Source: Acinetobacter kanungonis (GTDB lineage: Bacteria; Pseudomonadota; Gammaproteobacteria; Pseudomonadales; Moraxellaceae). From it: a stretch of 64,000 bases of DNA. Position 1 is the first letter of the stretch; each line of letters begins with the position of its first letter. The stretch covers positions 303,665 through 367,664 of the forward strand of contig NZ_JAACKC010000001.1 in the NCBI RefSeq assembly GCF_009939195.1, in the 5' to 3' direction. The position numbers were made by a program, and so were the translations under genes. Positions 45,584 to 54,261 of this stretch are shown piece after piece. Under the pieces are notes generated by a model that made no database searches, had not been told where the DNA came from, and was given only the letters and a program-made list of their open reading frames with translations.

Positions 45584-46372
45584 ATGACTTTCCCACAATT
45601 AAAATTTGAAGATTTTTTACATCCACGCCCACAACCAACGGGCATCGATGTGCAATGTAAATTGCAACATTTCGCGTTAATTACTTATGCACTTGACCCT
45701 GAACGCTTTGCACAGATTATTCCGCCAAGATTTAAATTAGACACGATTCAATATCAAGGTAAAGAACAGGCGCTGATGTCTGTGGTGCCTTTTATTGATG
45801 TGGATTTTACTTCTGCAGTTTACCCCTTTCCCAAGTTCAGCATGGGACAAACCAATTATCGCGTTTATGTGATTGATCAGCAGACACTAGAACGTTGCGT
45901 TTGGTTTTTAGGCACGACCTTGGATTCATGGACGTTAATTGTGCCAAGATTACTGTGGCAATTGCCTTGGCATGCTGCTGTGTTCAATTTTGATTGCGAG
46001 CAAGATGCTGAAGGTTACTATCAACGCTATAAGATGCAAACCCAATCGGCATGGGCAAATGCGGAGTTAGAGCTTCGCCAATCCAAGCAGGATGCATGGC
46101 AATATACAGGCTTCCCAGATTTAGAAAGTTATTTGGTGTTTTTAACGCATCCTTTGGCAGGCTTTTATTACCGTCGAGATGGGCAACTGGGCACCTATCG
46201 AGTTTGGCATGACCAATTACAGCTCAAACCAGCACAACTACTACATGCCAAATTTGACTTGCTGGATCGACTGAATTTAGTTTCCTTCAAAGATCAGTTG
46301 ACCCCGTACAGTGTACTGGTTGAGCCCATGAATGAATTTACGATCTATCTTCCACCACAAGTCATTCGGTAA
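45584..46372 (+). CDS. DUF2071 family protein (acetoacetate decarboxylase-like)
   Basis: The 262-residue protein has the family pattern: CKLQHFALITYALDPERFAQIIPPRF near the start, EQALMSVVPFIDVDFTSAVYPF, QTNYRVYVID and the WFLGTTLDSW motif. The fold is related to acetoacetate decarboxylase, but function is unknown. A GTG at 45533 would add 17 residues; I chose ATG 45584. It converges on the CDF gene. Confidence 0.75.
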   Translation: MTFPQLKFEDFLHPRPQPTGIDVQCKLQHFALITYALDPERFAQIIPPRFKLDTIQYQGKEQALMSVVPFIDVDFTSAVYPFPKFSMGQTNYRVYVIDQQTLERCVWFLGTTLDSWTLIVPRLLWQLPWHAAVFNFDCEQDAEGYYQRYKMQTQSAWANAELELRQSKQDAWQYTGFPDLESYLVFLTHPLAGFYYRRDGQLGTYRVWHDQLQLKPAQLLHAKFDLLDRLNLVSFKDQLTPYSVLVEPMNEFTIYLPPQVIR

Positions 46373-46374
46373 AA

Positions 46375-46395
46375 AAGAGAGCATTTTGCTCTCTT
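46375..46395. terminator. Bidirectional terminator
   Basis: AAGAGAGCA (46375-46383) pairs with TGCTCTCTT (46387-46395), between the DUF2071 gene and the convergent CDF gene. Confidence 0.7.
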
Positions 46396-46399
46396 GTCT

Positions 46400-47041
46400 T
46401 TATTGACATTCTTCCAATTTATCTACAGTTTTAGTGCTGTTTCGCTCAGCCAATGCCTGTTTAATGACGCGATAACCGCCTGTTAAACCAAGTACAGACA
46501 TAATCAATGCCACGAATAAATCTGGCAATAAACTCCCCGTTCCAAAGACCCCAATCGCAGCAATTATCACGGCAATATTACCAATCGCATCATTACGGCT
46601 ACACAGCCACACCGATTGCATATTGGCATCCCCATCTCTAAAGGCATATAAAATCACGGCTGCTATGACATTGGCGATTAATGCCAAGACACCAATCGTA
46701 CCCATGGTAATCGCTTCAGGCGGTATCCCCTGCAAGTAGCTATACCCTGTTTTGGCAATCACCACCAACCCAAAGCTTGCCATGGTGATGCCTTTTAGCA
46801 ATGCGACGGTGGCACGCCAATATAAGCTCGCTCCCAAGACCGCCAAGGAAATGGCATAGTTGACTGCATCCCCAAAGAAATCCAATGAATCTGCCCACAG
46901 CGCAGATGAATGCGCAAAAGCACCACCAATCAGTTCAACCACGAACATGGTCAAATTAATGATCAGTGCAATCCACAAAGCTGTTCTAAACTTACTATTC
47001 GGTTTAATTGGTGCGGGTTCATGACTACAGCTACACGCCAT
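46400..47041 (-). CDS. Short cation diffusion facilitator family transporter
   Basis: The 213-residue protein is a CDF-family transporter with six helices and no C-terminal cytoplasmic metal domain; most CDF proteins have about 300 residues. The TM2 site reads ADSLDFFGD (D-x3-D) and TM5 reads CSRNDAIGN, so a Cys may replace the usual His. The N-terminus MACSCSHEP holds Cys and His that may bind metal. The start ATG 47041 is chosen because AGGAG lies seven bases upstream. It is divergent from a MerR gene, whose operator lies between them. Confidence 0.82.
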   Translation of the reverse strand: MACSCSHEPAPIKPNSKFRTALWIALIINLTMFVVELIGGAFAHSSALWADSLDFFGDAVNYAISLAVLGASLYWRATVALLKGITMASFGLVVIAKTGYSYLQGIPPEAITMGTIGVLALIANVIAAVILYAFRDGDANMQSVWLCSRNDAIGNIAVIIAAIGVFGTGSLLPDLFVALIMSVLGLTGGYRVIKQALAERNSTKTVDKLEECQ

Positions 47042-47070
47042 TTCCATACTCCTCATTCTGTATTATGCTT

Positions 47071-47101
47071 ATTTAAAACTATGGACTCGCTCTAAGGTCA
47101 A
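47071..47101 (-). promoter_or_regulatory. MerR-type promoter with 19-base spacer
   Basis: Read leftward, TTGACC (47101-47096) is separated from TTAAAT (47076-47071) by 19 bases rather than 17. A partly symmetric ACCTTAGAGC ... GTCCATAGTT dyad lies in the spacer. This is the classic layout for a MerR activator that twists DNA to activate a metal-efflux gene. Confidence 0.7.
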
Positions 47102-47104
47102 GCC

Positions 47105-47509
47105 ATGCAGCATTATTTAATCCATCAACTCGCAAAAAAAACTCTGTTGCCTGTAGATACGGTGCGTTTTTATGAAAAAAAACAGCTGATTACTCCAAGT
47201 TATCGCGCTGAAAATAATTATAAATATTATGATGAAGCGACCTTAAAACGCCTGCAATTCATTAAGCAATGTCGTGCTTTAGATATGTCACTGGCTGAGA
47301 TTCAGCAACTGATTGAATTGATTAAACAACCGCAGCAAGGCTGCCAGATTGTCGATCAAATGATCGAACAACACATCCAGCAAGTTGAAAAACACATTGC
47401 CGAATTGATCTCATTTCAAAGTCAGTTACAGGAACTACGTCAATCCTGTTCCAGCAATACCACCATTGATCACTGCCAAATCTTAAAAAATCTAGGATTA
47501 TCAGAATAA
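47105..47509 (+). CDS. MerR-family metal-responsive regulator
   Basis: The 134-residue regulator has an N-terminal winged helix (LAKKTLLPVDTVRFYEKKQLI, about 8-29) and a coiled-coil dimer helix. A C-terminal loop with two Cys separated by seven residues (SCSSNTTIDHCQ, about 115-126) is like that of CadR, PbrR and ZntR. It would sense a divalent heavy metal and activate the divergent CDF gene. The first codons lie next to the spacer dyad. Which metal is not decidable. Confidence 0.86.
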   Translation: MQHYLIHQLAKKTLLPVDTVRFYEKKQLITPSYRAENNYKYYDEATLKRLQFIKQCRALDMSLAEIQQLIELIKQPQQGCQIVDQMIEQHIQQVEKHIAELISFQSQLQELRQSCSSNTTIDHCQILKNLGLSE

Positions 47510-47589
47510 AACCGACCAATTTACTAGGTTGAATCCTTTTTTTATATCCATACAATAAAGCCATATTTTCTGTATGCCTTTATTTTGTC

Positions 47590-48984
47590 ATGAGCATTCA
47601 CCACGTTACCGAACTTCTCTCTCCTGCTGGTTCTCTCAAAAACATGCGCTATGCATTTGCCTACGGTGCCGATGCAGTCTATGCAGGACAGCCGCGCTAT
47701 AGCTTGCGTGTACGGAATAATGAATTTGACCATGACAATCTCGCCATTGGCATTCAGGAAGCACATGTTTTAGGCAAAAAATTCTATGTGGTGGTGAATA
47801 TTCAACCACACAACAGTAAGCTGAAGAATTTTATTCGCGATTTAGCGCCCGTAATTGCCATGCAGCCAGATGCCTTGATTATGTCGGATCCTGGCTTAAT
47901 TATGATGGTGCGTGAGCAATTCCCAGACATGCCTGTGCATCTTTCGGTACAAGCCAATGCCGTGAACTGGGCAACCGTAAAGTTCTGGAAAAACATGGGA
48001 CTGACCCGTGTGATTCTATCGCGTGAACTCTCACTCGAAGAAATTGAAGAAATTAAAAACCATGTGCCCGACATGGAAATTGAAGTTTTTGTACACGGCG
48101 CATTGTGCATGGCTTACTCTGGACGCTGCTTGCTTTCAGGCTATATGAATAAACGTGACGCCAACCAAGGCGCATGTACCAATGCCTGCCGCTGGGATTA
48201 CAAACTGCATCAAGCCCAAGAAAATGAAACGGGTGATGTGATTCCTGTGCATCAAGTTCATGAAACCCAGTGCTGTAATAACGATGCTGATGAACAGCAT
48301 GCTATCGCCCAAAACCAATGCGCTGAACCTGTCCTGCTACAACGCAATGAAAAAGACATGTTTGCTGCCGAAGAAGATGAACATGGCACCTATTTCATGA
48401 ACTCCAAAGACTTGCGTGCAGTCCAGCATGTCGAGCGTTTGACCCAAATGGGAATTCACTCACTCAAAATTGAAGGTCGAACCAAATCTTATTTCTACTG
48501 TGCCCGTACCGCACAAATTTACCGCAAAGCCATTGATGATGCACTGGCAGGTAAACCCTTCGATCCTTCACTGATGTTACAACTGGAAGGCTTGGCAAAC
48601 CGCGGTTATACCGAAGGTTTTTTACGTCGCCATGTGCATAGCGAATACCAAAATTATGAAACAGGTTCTTCACGTTTTGACCATCAACAGTTTTGTGGTG
48701 AAGTGTTAGAACGTCAGGGTGACTACATCAAAATTGACGTGAAAAACCGCTTTGTGGTGGGGGATACGCTCGAGTTGATGACGCCACAAGGCAATATTCA
48801 GTTTGTCCTGAGCGAAATTTTGGATAAAAAAGGCAATTCCATTCCTGATGCCAAAGGCTCAGGTCATATTGTCGATATTCCTGTGCCTGCCGATGTCGAT
48901 ATGCAATATGCCCTGCTAATTCGTAATCTGCCTAATTCAGAAATCGATATTTCAGCATCTTCACTGGCGTATGTGGCTGGTTAA
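47590..48984 (+). CDS. trhP: tRNA hydroxylation protein TrhP (peptidase U32 family)
   Basis: The 464-residue protein matches YegQ: ELLSPAGSLKNMRYAFAYGADAVYAG near the start, HLSVQANAVNWATVKFW, and the Cys cluster in HGALCMAYSGRCLLSGYM plus NQGACTNACRW for an Fe-S cluster. TrhP makes 5-hydroxyuridine at tRNA position 34 from prephenate, along with the ferredoxin YfhL. The next gene is that ferredoxin, three bases downstream, so the two form an operon. Although of the U32 family, it is not a protease. Confidence 0.92.
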   Translation: MSIHHVTELLSPAGSLKNMRYAFAYGADAVYAGQPRYSLRVRNNEFDHDNLAIGIQEAHVLGKKFYVVVNIQPHNSKLKNFIRDLAPVIAMQPDALIMSDPGLIMMVREQFPDMPVHLSVQANAVNWATVKFWKNMGLTRVILSRELSLEEIEEIKNHVPDMEIEVFVHGALCMAYSGRCLLSGYMNKRDANQGACTNACRWDYKLHQAQENETGDVIPVHQVHETQCCNNDADEQHAIAQNQCAEPVLLQRNEKDMFAAEEDEHGTYFMNSKDLRAVQHVERLTQMGIHSLKIEGRTKSYFYCARTAQIYRKAIDDALAGKPFDPSLMLQLEGLANRGYTEGFLRRHVHSEYQNYETGSSRFDHQQFCGEVLERQGDYIKIDVKNRFVVGDTLELMTPQGNIQFVLSEILDKKGNSIPDAKGSGHIVDIPVPADVDMQYALLIRNLPNSEIDISASSLAYVAG

Positions 48985-48987
48985 GTC

Positions 48988-49236
48988 ATGGCTTTAAGAA
49001 TCACGGATGCCTGCATCAATTGCGACATGTGCTTACCAGAATGTCCCAATGATGCCATTTATGAAGGTCAGAAAATCTACGAGATCGATGTAGCACGCTG
49101 TACAGAGTGTGTGGGGTTTTATGAACATCAAACTTGTATGGCGGTCTGCCCGATTGATTGTATTGAAGTTCATCCTGAACACATTGAAAGCAAAGCGGTA
49201 TTAGAGGAGAAATTTAAAGCGCTGAATATTATTTAA
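48988..49236 (+). CDS. yfhL: Ferredoxin YfhL
   Basis: The 82-residue ferredoxin has two 4Fe-4S clusters: CINCDMCLPEC (C9, C12, C15, C19) and CTEC...CMAVC with a longer insert, which is typical of the Alvin-type ferredoxins. It lies right behind trhP; genetic work in E. coli shows that YfhL is needed for TrhP function. The ATG is three bases from the trhP stop. Confidence 0.93.
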   Translation: MALRITDACINCDMCLPECPNDAIYEGQKIYEIDVARCTECVGFYEHQTCMAVCPIDCIEVHPEHIESKAVLEEKFKALNII

Positions 49237-49342
49237 AAAAAACTGTTTTAACTAAATCTTGGGGGAAAACAATAAATAATAAAAAAAGGAACATCGGTGT
49301 TAGCGTCCTCAGTTCCTATAAAAAGTAAAAAGTTTAATAGCA

Positions 49343-49377
49343 AGCCAACATAACTCAGTGTATGTTGGCTCTTTTTT
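49343..49377 (+). terminator. Terminator behind yfhL
   Basis: AGCCAACATA (49343-49352) pairs with TATGTTGGCT (49361-49370), followed by CTTTTTT. A smaller AGGAAC/GTTCCT hairpin lies before it (49287-49317). The 106-base distance from yfhL leaves room for a small RNA. Confidence 0.75.
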
Positions 49378-49378
49378 A

Positions 49379-50944
49379 TTACTGACCTGAACGAATCATG
49401 TAATCAAAAGCAGAGAGTGACGCTTTTGCACCTTCACCTGTCGCAATAATAATTTGCTTATAAGGAACAGTGGTACAGTCACCCGCAGCAAATACACCTT
49501 TCACATTGGTTTCATTGCGTTCATTAATCACAATTTCACCACGTGGCGTAAGTTCAACGGCACTTTCTTTCAAGAAATCCGTATTTGGCAACAAACCAAT
49601 TTGTACGAAAATCCCAGCCAATTCAACCGTGTGCTCTACATCAGTTGCACGGTCTTTGTATTTCAAGCCTGTCACTTGAGCACCGTCACCCACCACTTCA
49701 GTAGATAATGCATTCATGATCACAGTAGCATTTGGCAAGCTGTTTAACTTGTCTTGTAACACTTGGTCGGCACGCAGCTTAGTATCAAACTCAACCAAAG
49801 TCACGTGCTCAACAATACCTGCCAAGTCAATTGCCGCTTCTACACCCGAGTTACCACCACCAACTACGGCAACACGTTTACCTTTGAACAACGGACCATC
49901 ACAGTGTGGGCAGTATGCTACACCACGGGTACGGTATTCTTTCTCACCTGGTACATTCATTTCTCTCCAACGTGCACCTGTTGAAAGAATGACGGTTTTC
50001 GATTCAAGTTTTGCACCATTTTCAAGCTCAACAGCCACCAAGCCATTCGCAGTTTGATCTGCACCAGTGATTTTATTCACACGTTGCAAGTTCATGATGT
50101 CTACACCATATTCACGAACATGCGCTTCCATATCTTGTGCAAACTTAGGACCAACTGTTTTTTGGACTGTGGTAAAGTTTTCAATGTCCATGGTATCCAT
50201 GACCTGACCACCAAAGCGTTCAGCCACAATACCTGTTTTAATGCCTTTACGTGCCGCGTAAATTGCCGCAGTACCACCAGCAGGTCCACCACCAATCACC
50301 AACACATCAAACGCATCTTTGGCATTTAATTTCGCTGCTTCTTTCTCAGCAGAATTTGTATCCAGTTTGGCAATAATTTCTTCCAAAGTCATACGACCTT
50401 GACCAATATGTAGCTCATCTTGGAATACCATCGGTACTGCCATGATTTTGCGTTGTTCTACTTCTTCTTGGAAGAATGCACCATCAATCATGGTTGCCGT
50501 CGAACCTGGGTTATAAATGGCAATCAGGTTCAATGCTTGAACGACGTCCGGACAGTTATGGCAGCTTAACGATACGAATACATCAAAGTTTGATTTGATG
50601 TTTAAAGCTTTAATTTGGTTGAGTACTTCTTCAGAAACTTTAGGCGCATAACCAGAAACTTGTAACAATGCAAGAATCAATGAGGTAAACTCATGTCCCA
50701 TTGGCAAACCAGCGAAGTGTACACGTGGTTGCTCTCCTGCTTTGGCAATCGCAAAGCTTGGACGACGACTATGTTCACCATCGAAGCGTGCTGTCACTTG
50801 GTCTGATAACACCGCCATTTCAGTGACTAACTCTTTAATTTTTTCAGATTTCTCTGAAGCATCTAAAGACGCAATAATTTCGATTGGGCTTTCAAGACGT
50901 TCTAAAAGTGTTTTTAATTGAGCAGAAGTATTTTGATCTAACAT
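49379..50944 (-). CDS. ahpF: Alkyl hydroperoxide reductase subunit F
   Basis: The 521-residue flavoprotein has an N-terminal double-thioredoxin domain with the redox pair SCHNC (C129, C132), a FAD-binding part [20 protein letters not shown], a second redox pair CPHC (about residues 345-348) and an NADH-binding [17 protein letters not shown]. It reduces AhpC using NADH. The partner ahpC lies about 11 kb away on the other strand rather than next to it, so the two are separate units. ATG 50944 has GGAG upstream. Confidence 0.95.
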   Translation of the reverse strand: MLDQNTSAQLKTLLERLESPIEIIASLDASEKSEKIKELVTEMAVLSDQVTARFDGEHSRRPSFAIAKAGEQPRVHFAGLPMGHEFTSLILALLQVSGYAPKVSEEVLNQIKALNIKSNFDVFVSLSCHNCPDVVQALNLIAIYNPGSTATMIDGAFFQEEVEQRKIMAVPMVFQDELHIGQGRMTLEEIIAKLDTNSAEKEAAKLNAKDAFDVLVIGGGPAGGTAAIYAARKGIKTGIVAERFGGQVMDTMDIENFTTVQKTVGPKFAQDMEAHVREYGVDIMNLQRVNKITGADQTANGLVAVELENGAKLESKTVILSTGARWREMNVPGEKEYRTRGVAYCPHCDGPLFKGKRVAVVGGGNSGVEAAIDLAGIVEHVTLVEFDTKLRADQVLQDKLNSLPNATVIMNALSTEVVGDGAQVTGLKYKDRATDVEHTVELAGIFVQIGLLPNTDFLKESAVELTPRGEIVINERNETNVKGVFAAGDCTTVPYKQIIIATGEGAKASLSAFDYMIRSGQ

Positions 50945-51084
50945 TGCTAACGACTCCAGTGGAGAGATAATTTAGTTGATGAATGCATCATAGTAAAAAA
51001 CATGAAATTGGTAAAACAGTTTGTATTTATAAATACAATCGAAATATCAGATCAATAGAAAAAATAGTGCATAACTTGAATCAC

Positions 51085-52014
51085 TTAGCACACATTTTTT
51101 AAATTATGCTCAATTCTACGCGTACGCGCTAGAAAGTAGCGCGATAATGCATAAAGTATTAAGCTGAGAATTACATTCAGAATAAATACTGAAATAATAA
51201 CACCTTGCAGTCTACCCACCCACTTTTGCACTTGCATGAACTGTGGTGAAACAGACTGAGCTATCGGGGTAATCGCTTTGCCATAGAGTTGTTGCTGCAT
51301 CGCCCAGAGCTGCGAGGGACTAAAGCCATATTGAATAAAATCAGGATCATTTTCTTCAGCATCAACCAGTGTCAATACATACGGTATCGCGGCATTTTCA
51401 TCGGCAGGCGAATGTAATAATGCAATTTGCGCCAGTATATAAGCTTTTACAGGTGCTGCCAGTTGGGTTTGCTCTAACTGTTGCACCAATTCACTTTCAT
51501 GCAAGCGGTTTTCATATTGAATCGCCTCAGCATAGGGATGCTCCGCATCATCTTTCCAATCATATTGCACATAGGTCAGTGCTGACCAGATACAGATAAA
51601 TGCAATTAACCAGCCAACAAACTTCAGAACAAAAGATTGAAAGCGAATATAGAAGAAACGAATTTTCTTGAGAAAATGAATCACAAAGAACGCGCCAATA
51701 AAGGCACTGGTCATCTTTAATAACAACCAGCCAAACCACGACAGTAAATTAAAAAAATAGTCAGGTGCTTGCCCAAACTGTGCCAAGGCACTGTCTGCAC
51801 CCACGGGGATATGCAATTGTTTCACTTCGGGACTTAGTCCAAACCAACTGTACAGCATATCCTGCTGGAAAAAGTAGCTCAGCAAAGCCACCAGTGCCAA
51901 ACTGGAAGTGAATATACACCACCACATCAGATGAGTTTGCCGGCGTTTTAGCGCCTGCACTCCTTGCTGAATCTGGCTGGCATTGATTGCATATTCATCT
52001 TCTAAATGAGACAA
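51085..52014 (-). CDS. Membrane protein of a TelA operon
   Basis: The 309-residue protein has about four transmembrane helices (near residues 30-50, 85-110, 130-150 and 275-300) and a large soluble middle part. I do not recognise a family. Start: TTG 52014 with a strong AGGAGG five bases upstream. It is the last gene behind two TelA-family genes, 31 bases downstream, so it may be the membrane partner of the TelA proteins. Confidence 0.65.
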   Translation of the reverse strand: MSHLEDEYAINASQIQQGVQALKRRQTHLMWWCIFTSSLALVALLSYFFQQDMLYSWFGLSPEVKQLHIPVGADSALAQFGQAPDYFFNLLSWFGWLLLKMTSAFIGAFFVIHFLKKIRFFYIRFQSFVLKFVGWLIAFICIWSALTYVQYDWKDDAEHPYAEAIQYENRLHESELVQQLEQTQLAAPVKAYILAQIALLHSPADENAAIPYVLTLVDAEENDPDFIQYGFSPSQLWAMQQQLYGKAITPIAQSVSPQFMQVQKWVGRLQGVIISVFILNVILSLILYALSRYFLARTRRIEHNLKNVC

Positions 52015-52045
52015 GTGACCTCCTGCAAAAGACTATAAGAAAGAT

Positions 52046-53164
52046 TTAGCGTTGATTTGACTCTAATACCAACTGACTTAAATTGCTTTGTAAGTTACGT
52101 AAACGCTGTGTCGCCTCTTCACGCTTCTGCATGCCTTCCTTTTGAACTTGTAGCACATCATTCACCGTTTGAATCAAGGTATTTTGCACATGCTCAAGGG
52201 TTTCAATATCAATTACAGAACGCTGATTGGCACGCGCAGTATCGACCGAATTTTGATGCAACAAGTCCGCATTACGGCGCAATAAATCATTGGTGGCATC
52301 ATCAATGGTATTTGCCAGTTGTACACTGTTCTTTTGCTCTTGCAGGGAAATGGCAAGGCTGATTTGGTTTTTCCACGCAGGCAAAGTAATGTTTTTGATG
52401 GCATAGAACTTATCTACCAACATTAAATTATTCGACTGAATAATCCGAATCATGGGTAAAGTCTGCATGGCAGATTGTTGCAATACCTGTAAATCGCTAA
52501 CTCGCTTCTCCAGATTATTAGAAAGATGATTCAGATCATAGATTTTCTGGGTTGTGGTCTGATCCTGCTCCTGTGTGGTTAAGCTGGCAATTTGCTGCTG
52601 AACTTCATGCTGCTTGATCTTTCCCGCTGCCACATAAATGCCCAATTGCTTATATTCATCTTGCACTGAATCAAACATCTGTTCTAGTGTCTTGACCCTG
52701 TCTTTCAGCCCCGACTGTGAAGCCTCAATTTCTTTGACCAAAGCATCAATCTGTTCTTTGGTGGTATTAAAATGCTGATCAAAACTCTGCTTCGCCCCTT
52801 TAAACTTACTTAAGATACTGCCCAAAAAACCTGAACTTTTAGACTGATTCAGAATGCTGCTGCCATTTAACTGCTGTGCCACCTGCACCACTTGGTTCAG
52901 CTTTTGCCCTGTGGTATCTAAATCTTTGTTTTGCACCAAATCTAACAACTCATCGGTATACGTCGAGGTTTGCGTGGCAATATGCTTGCCGTACTCGGCA
53001 ACACTTTGATGATTCATATCTTGCAATTCTTTGGTTGCGGTCAATACCTCAGCCAAGTCGGAGCTTTGCAAACCCAGTTCATTTAAATTGAGTTGCTGAA
53101 ACTGCTGTTCTGCCATTTCTTCCGTCAGGATTACAGCAACGTTGTTCTGTTCTGAATTGGTCAT
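52046..53164 (-). CDS. telA: TelA family toxic anion resistance protein
   Basis: The 372-residue protein is almost wholly helical and coiled-coil and has the TelA core: QTLPMIRIIQSNNLMLVDKFYAI, then NITLPAWKNQ, LANTIDDATNDLLRRNADLL and DIETLEHVQNTL. TelA proteins were first linked to tellurite resistance; the molecular role is unknown but relates to envelope and anion stress. A start at ATG 53164 has AGGTG six bases upstream. Confidence 0.86.
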   Translation of the reverse strand: MTNSEQNNVAVILTEEMAEQQFQQLNLNELGLQSSDLAEVLTATKELQDMNHQSVAEYGKHIATQTSTYTDELLDLVQNKDLDTTGQKLNQVVQVAQQLNGSSILNQSKSSGFLGSILSKFKGAKQSFDQHFNTTKEQIDALVKEIEASQSGLKDRVKTLEQMFDSVQDEYKQLGIYVAAGKIKQHEVQQQIASLTTQEQDQTTTQKIYDLNHLSNNLEKRVSDLQVLQQSAMQTLPMIRIIQSNNLMLVDKFYAIKNITLPAWKNQISLAISLQEQKNSVQLANTIDDATNDLLRRNADLLHQNSVDTARANQRSVIDIETLEHVQNTLIQTVNDVLQVQKEGMQKREEATQRLRNLQSNLSQLVLESNQR

Positions 53165-53171
53165 AATTCAC

Positions 53172-53972
53172 CTAATTTTGAGTTGAGTTCCCAGAGGGCT
53201 TCTCTAATGATTTTCTTAAAGTTTTAATCAGTTTTTCGCGGCTATTATCGAGCTTTAATAGCTCAGAAGTCGAGTCTGTCTGTTGACTTTGCTTAACATG
53301 ATATTGCCACGCAGGAATCAACACCTGTTGCGCTTCAGTAAAACGATCCAGCAATCCCAAGGAGAGTTGCTGCGAAAGTTGCATTTGCTGCAGGGCAATA
53401 TCATTACTGGCCTGTACGGTTTGCAGGCTATGAATCTTGTGGGATAAGCGCTCGGAAAACTGATCTAAGGGATGCTGCGCGCGTAGCATCTTGGGATACT
53501 CTTGCATAAACTCCTGCGCGGCAACCACATAATTTGCCATTCTTAAGCGCAACCCCAGTAATTGCTGTACCCGAGATTCGGACTTTTGTATTTCCAAGCG
53601 CAGTTTTTGACTTAAATGTTGGCTACGATCAAGCAACACATCCAAATTTTTATAGTAGTCAATTTGCCCTGAGCTATGTTCAATATCAATGCCGAGCCAT
53701 TTCTGCAAAGCATTGAATTTACGTTTCTTTAGATATTTATCGGATTGGCTCAAGGCTTGAATCAGTGCCTCTATACTTTGTCTGAATTGCTGAGTCAGCA
53801 GCGGATCTACCCCCTGCAACAACACTGCCTGCGCTTGAACAAGCTGTTCCGCATAATGATGTAACAATGCCGCATTATTAAAAATGGGCACCAATTCATT
53901 CCGTTGAATCGCCAAAACGTCCTGTCGATTGACCTCTATTTCAGATAAAGGAATCAGTTCAGTAACTTGCAT
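53172..53972 (-). CDS. TelA-like paralogue
   Basis: The 266-residue helical protein ends 7 bases before the telA start, so it is the first gene of the operon. It shares the LIPAWQYHVKQSQQ motif near residue 220 with the LPAWKNQ motif of the next gene, and both have long helical N-terminal parts, which points to distant TelA paralogy. No membrane segments. Function unknown; a partner of TelA is inferred. Confidence 0.6.
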   Translation of the reverse strand: MQVTELIPLSEIEVNRQDVLAIQRNELVPIFNNAALLHHYAEQLVQAQAVLLQGVDPLLTQQFRQSIEALIQALSQSDKYLKKRKFNALQKWLGIDIEHSSGQIDYYKNLDVLLDRSQHLSQKLRLEIQKSESRVQQLLGLRLRMANYVVAAQEFMQEYPKMLRAQHPLDQFSERLSHKIHSLQTVQASNDIALQQMQLSQQLSLGLLDRFTEAQQVLIPAWQYHVKQSQQTDSTSELLKLDNSREKLIKTLRKSLEKPSGNSTQN

Positions 53973-54261
53973 TGCAATTTAGATCATGACCAGTACTCCT
54001 CTGTTTTAACATAGCCATTAAAATTATCAACTCTGTATTTTTGATATGAAGGTCAAGCACGAACAGGTCGGGATCTTGAATAAACAATAAATAAAATACA
54101 ACCAGTTAAAAATGATCCTCCATGGAATCATGCATCACCAGCACAACCATCAGACAGATGAATTATTTTTATAACGAATGCGAATAAATTGAGAGCTCCA
54201 CAATTTTTCTACATAATTTTGGTTTACTCTTACGCGAAATTACATTTGGAAACATAAAGTC

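Noticed and set aside
54150..54200. Possible Fur box upstream of the TonB receptor
   Set aside because: The ATAACGAATGCGAATAAAT stretch matches the Fur consensus poorly, so I do not annotate it.
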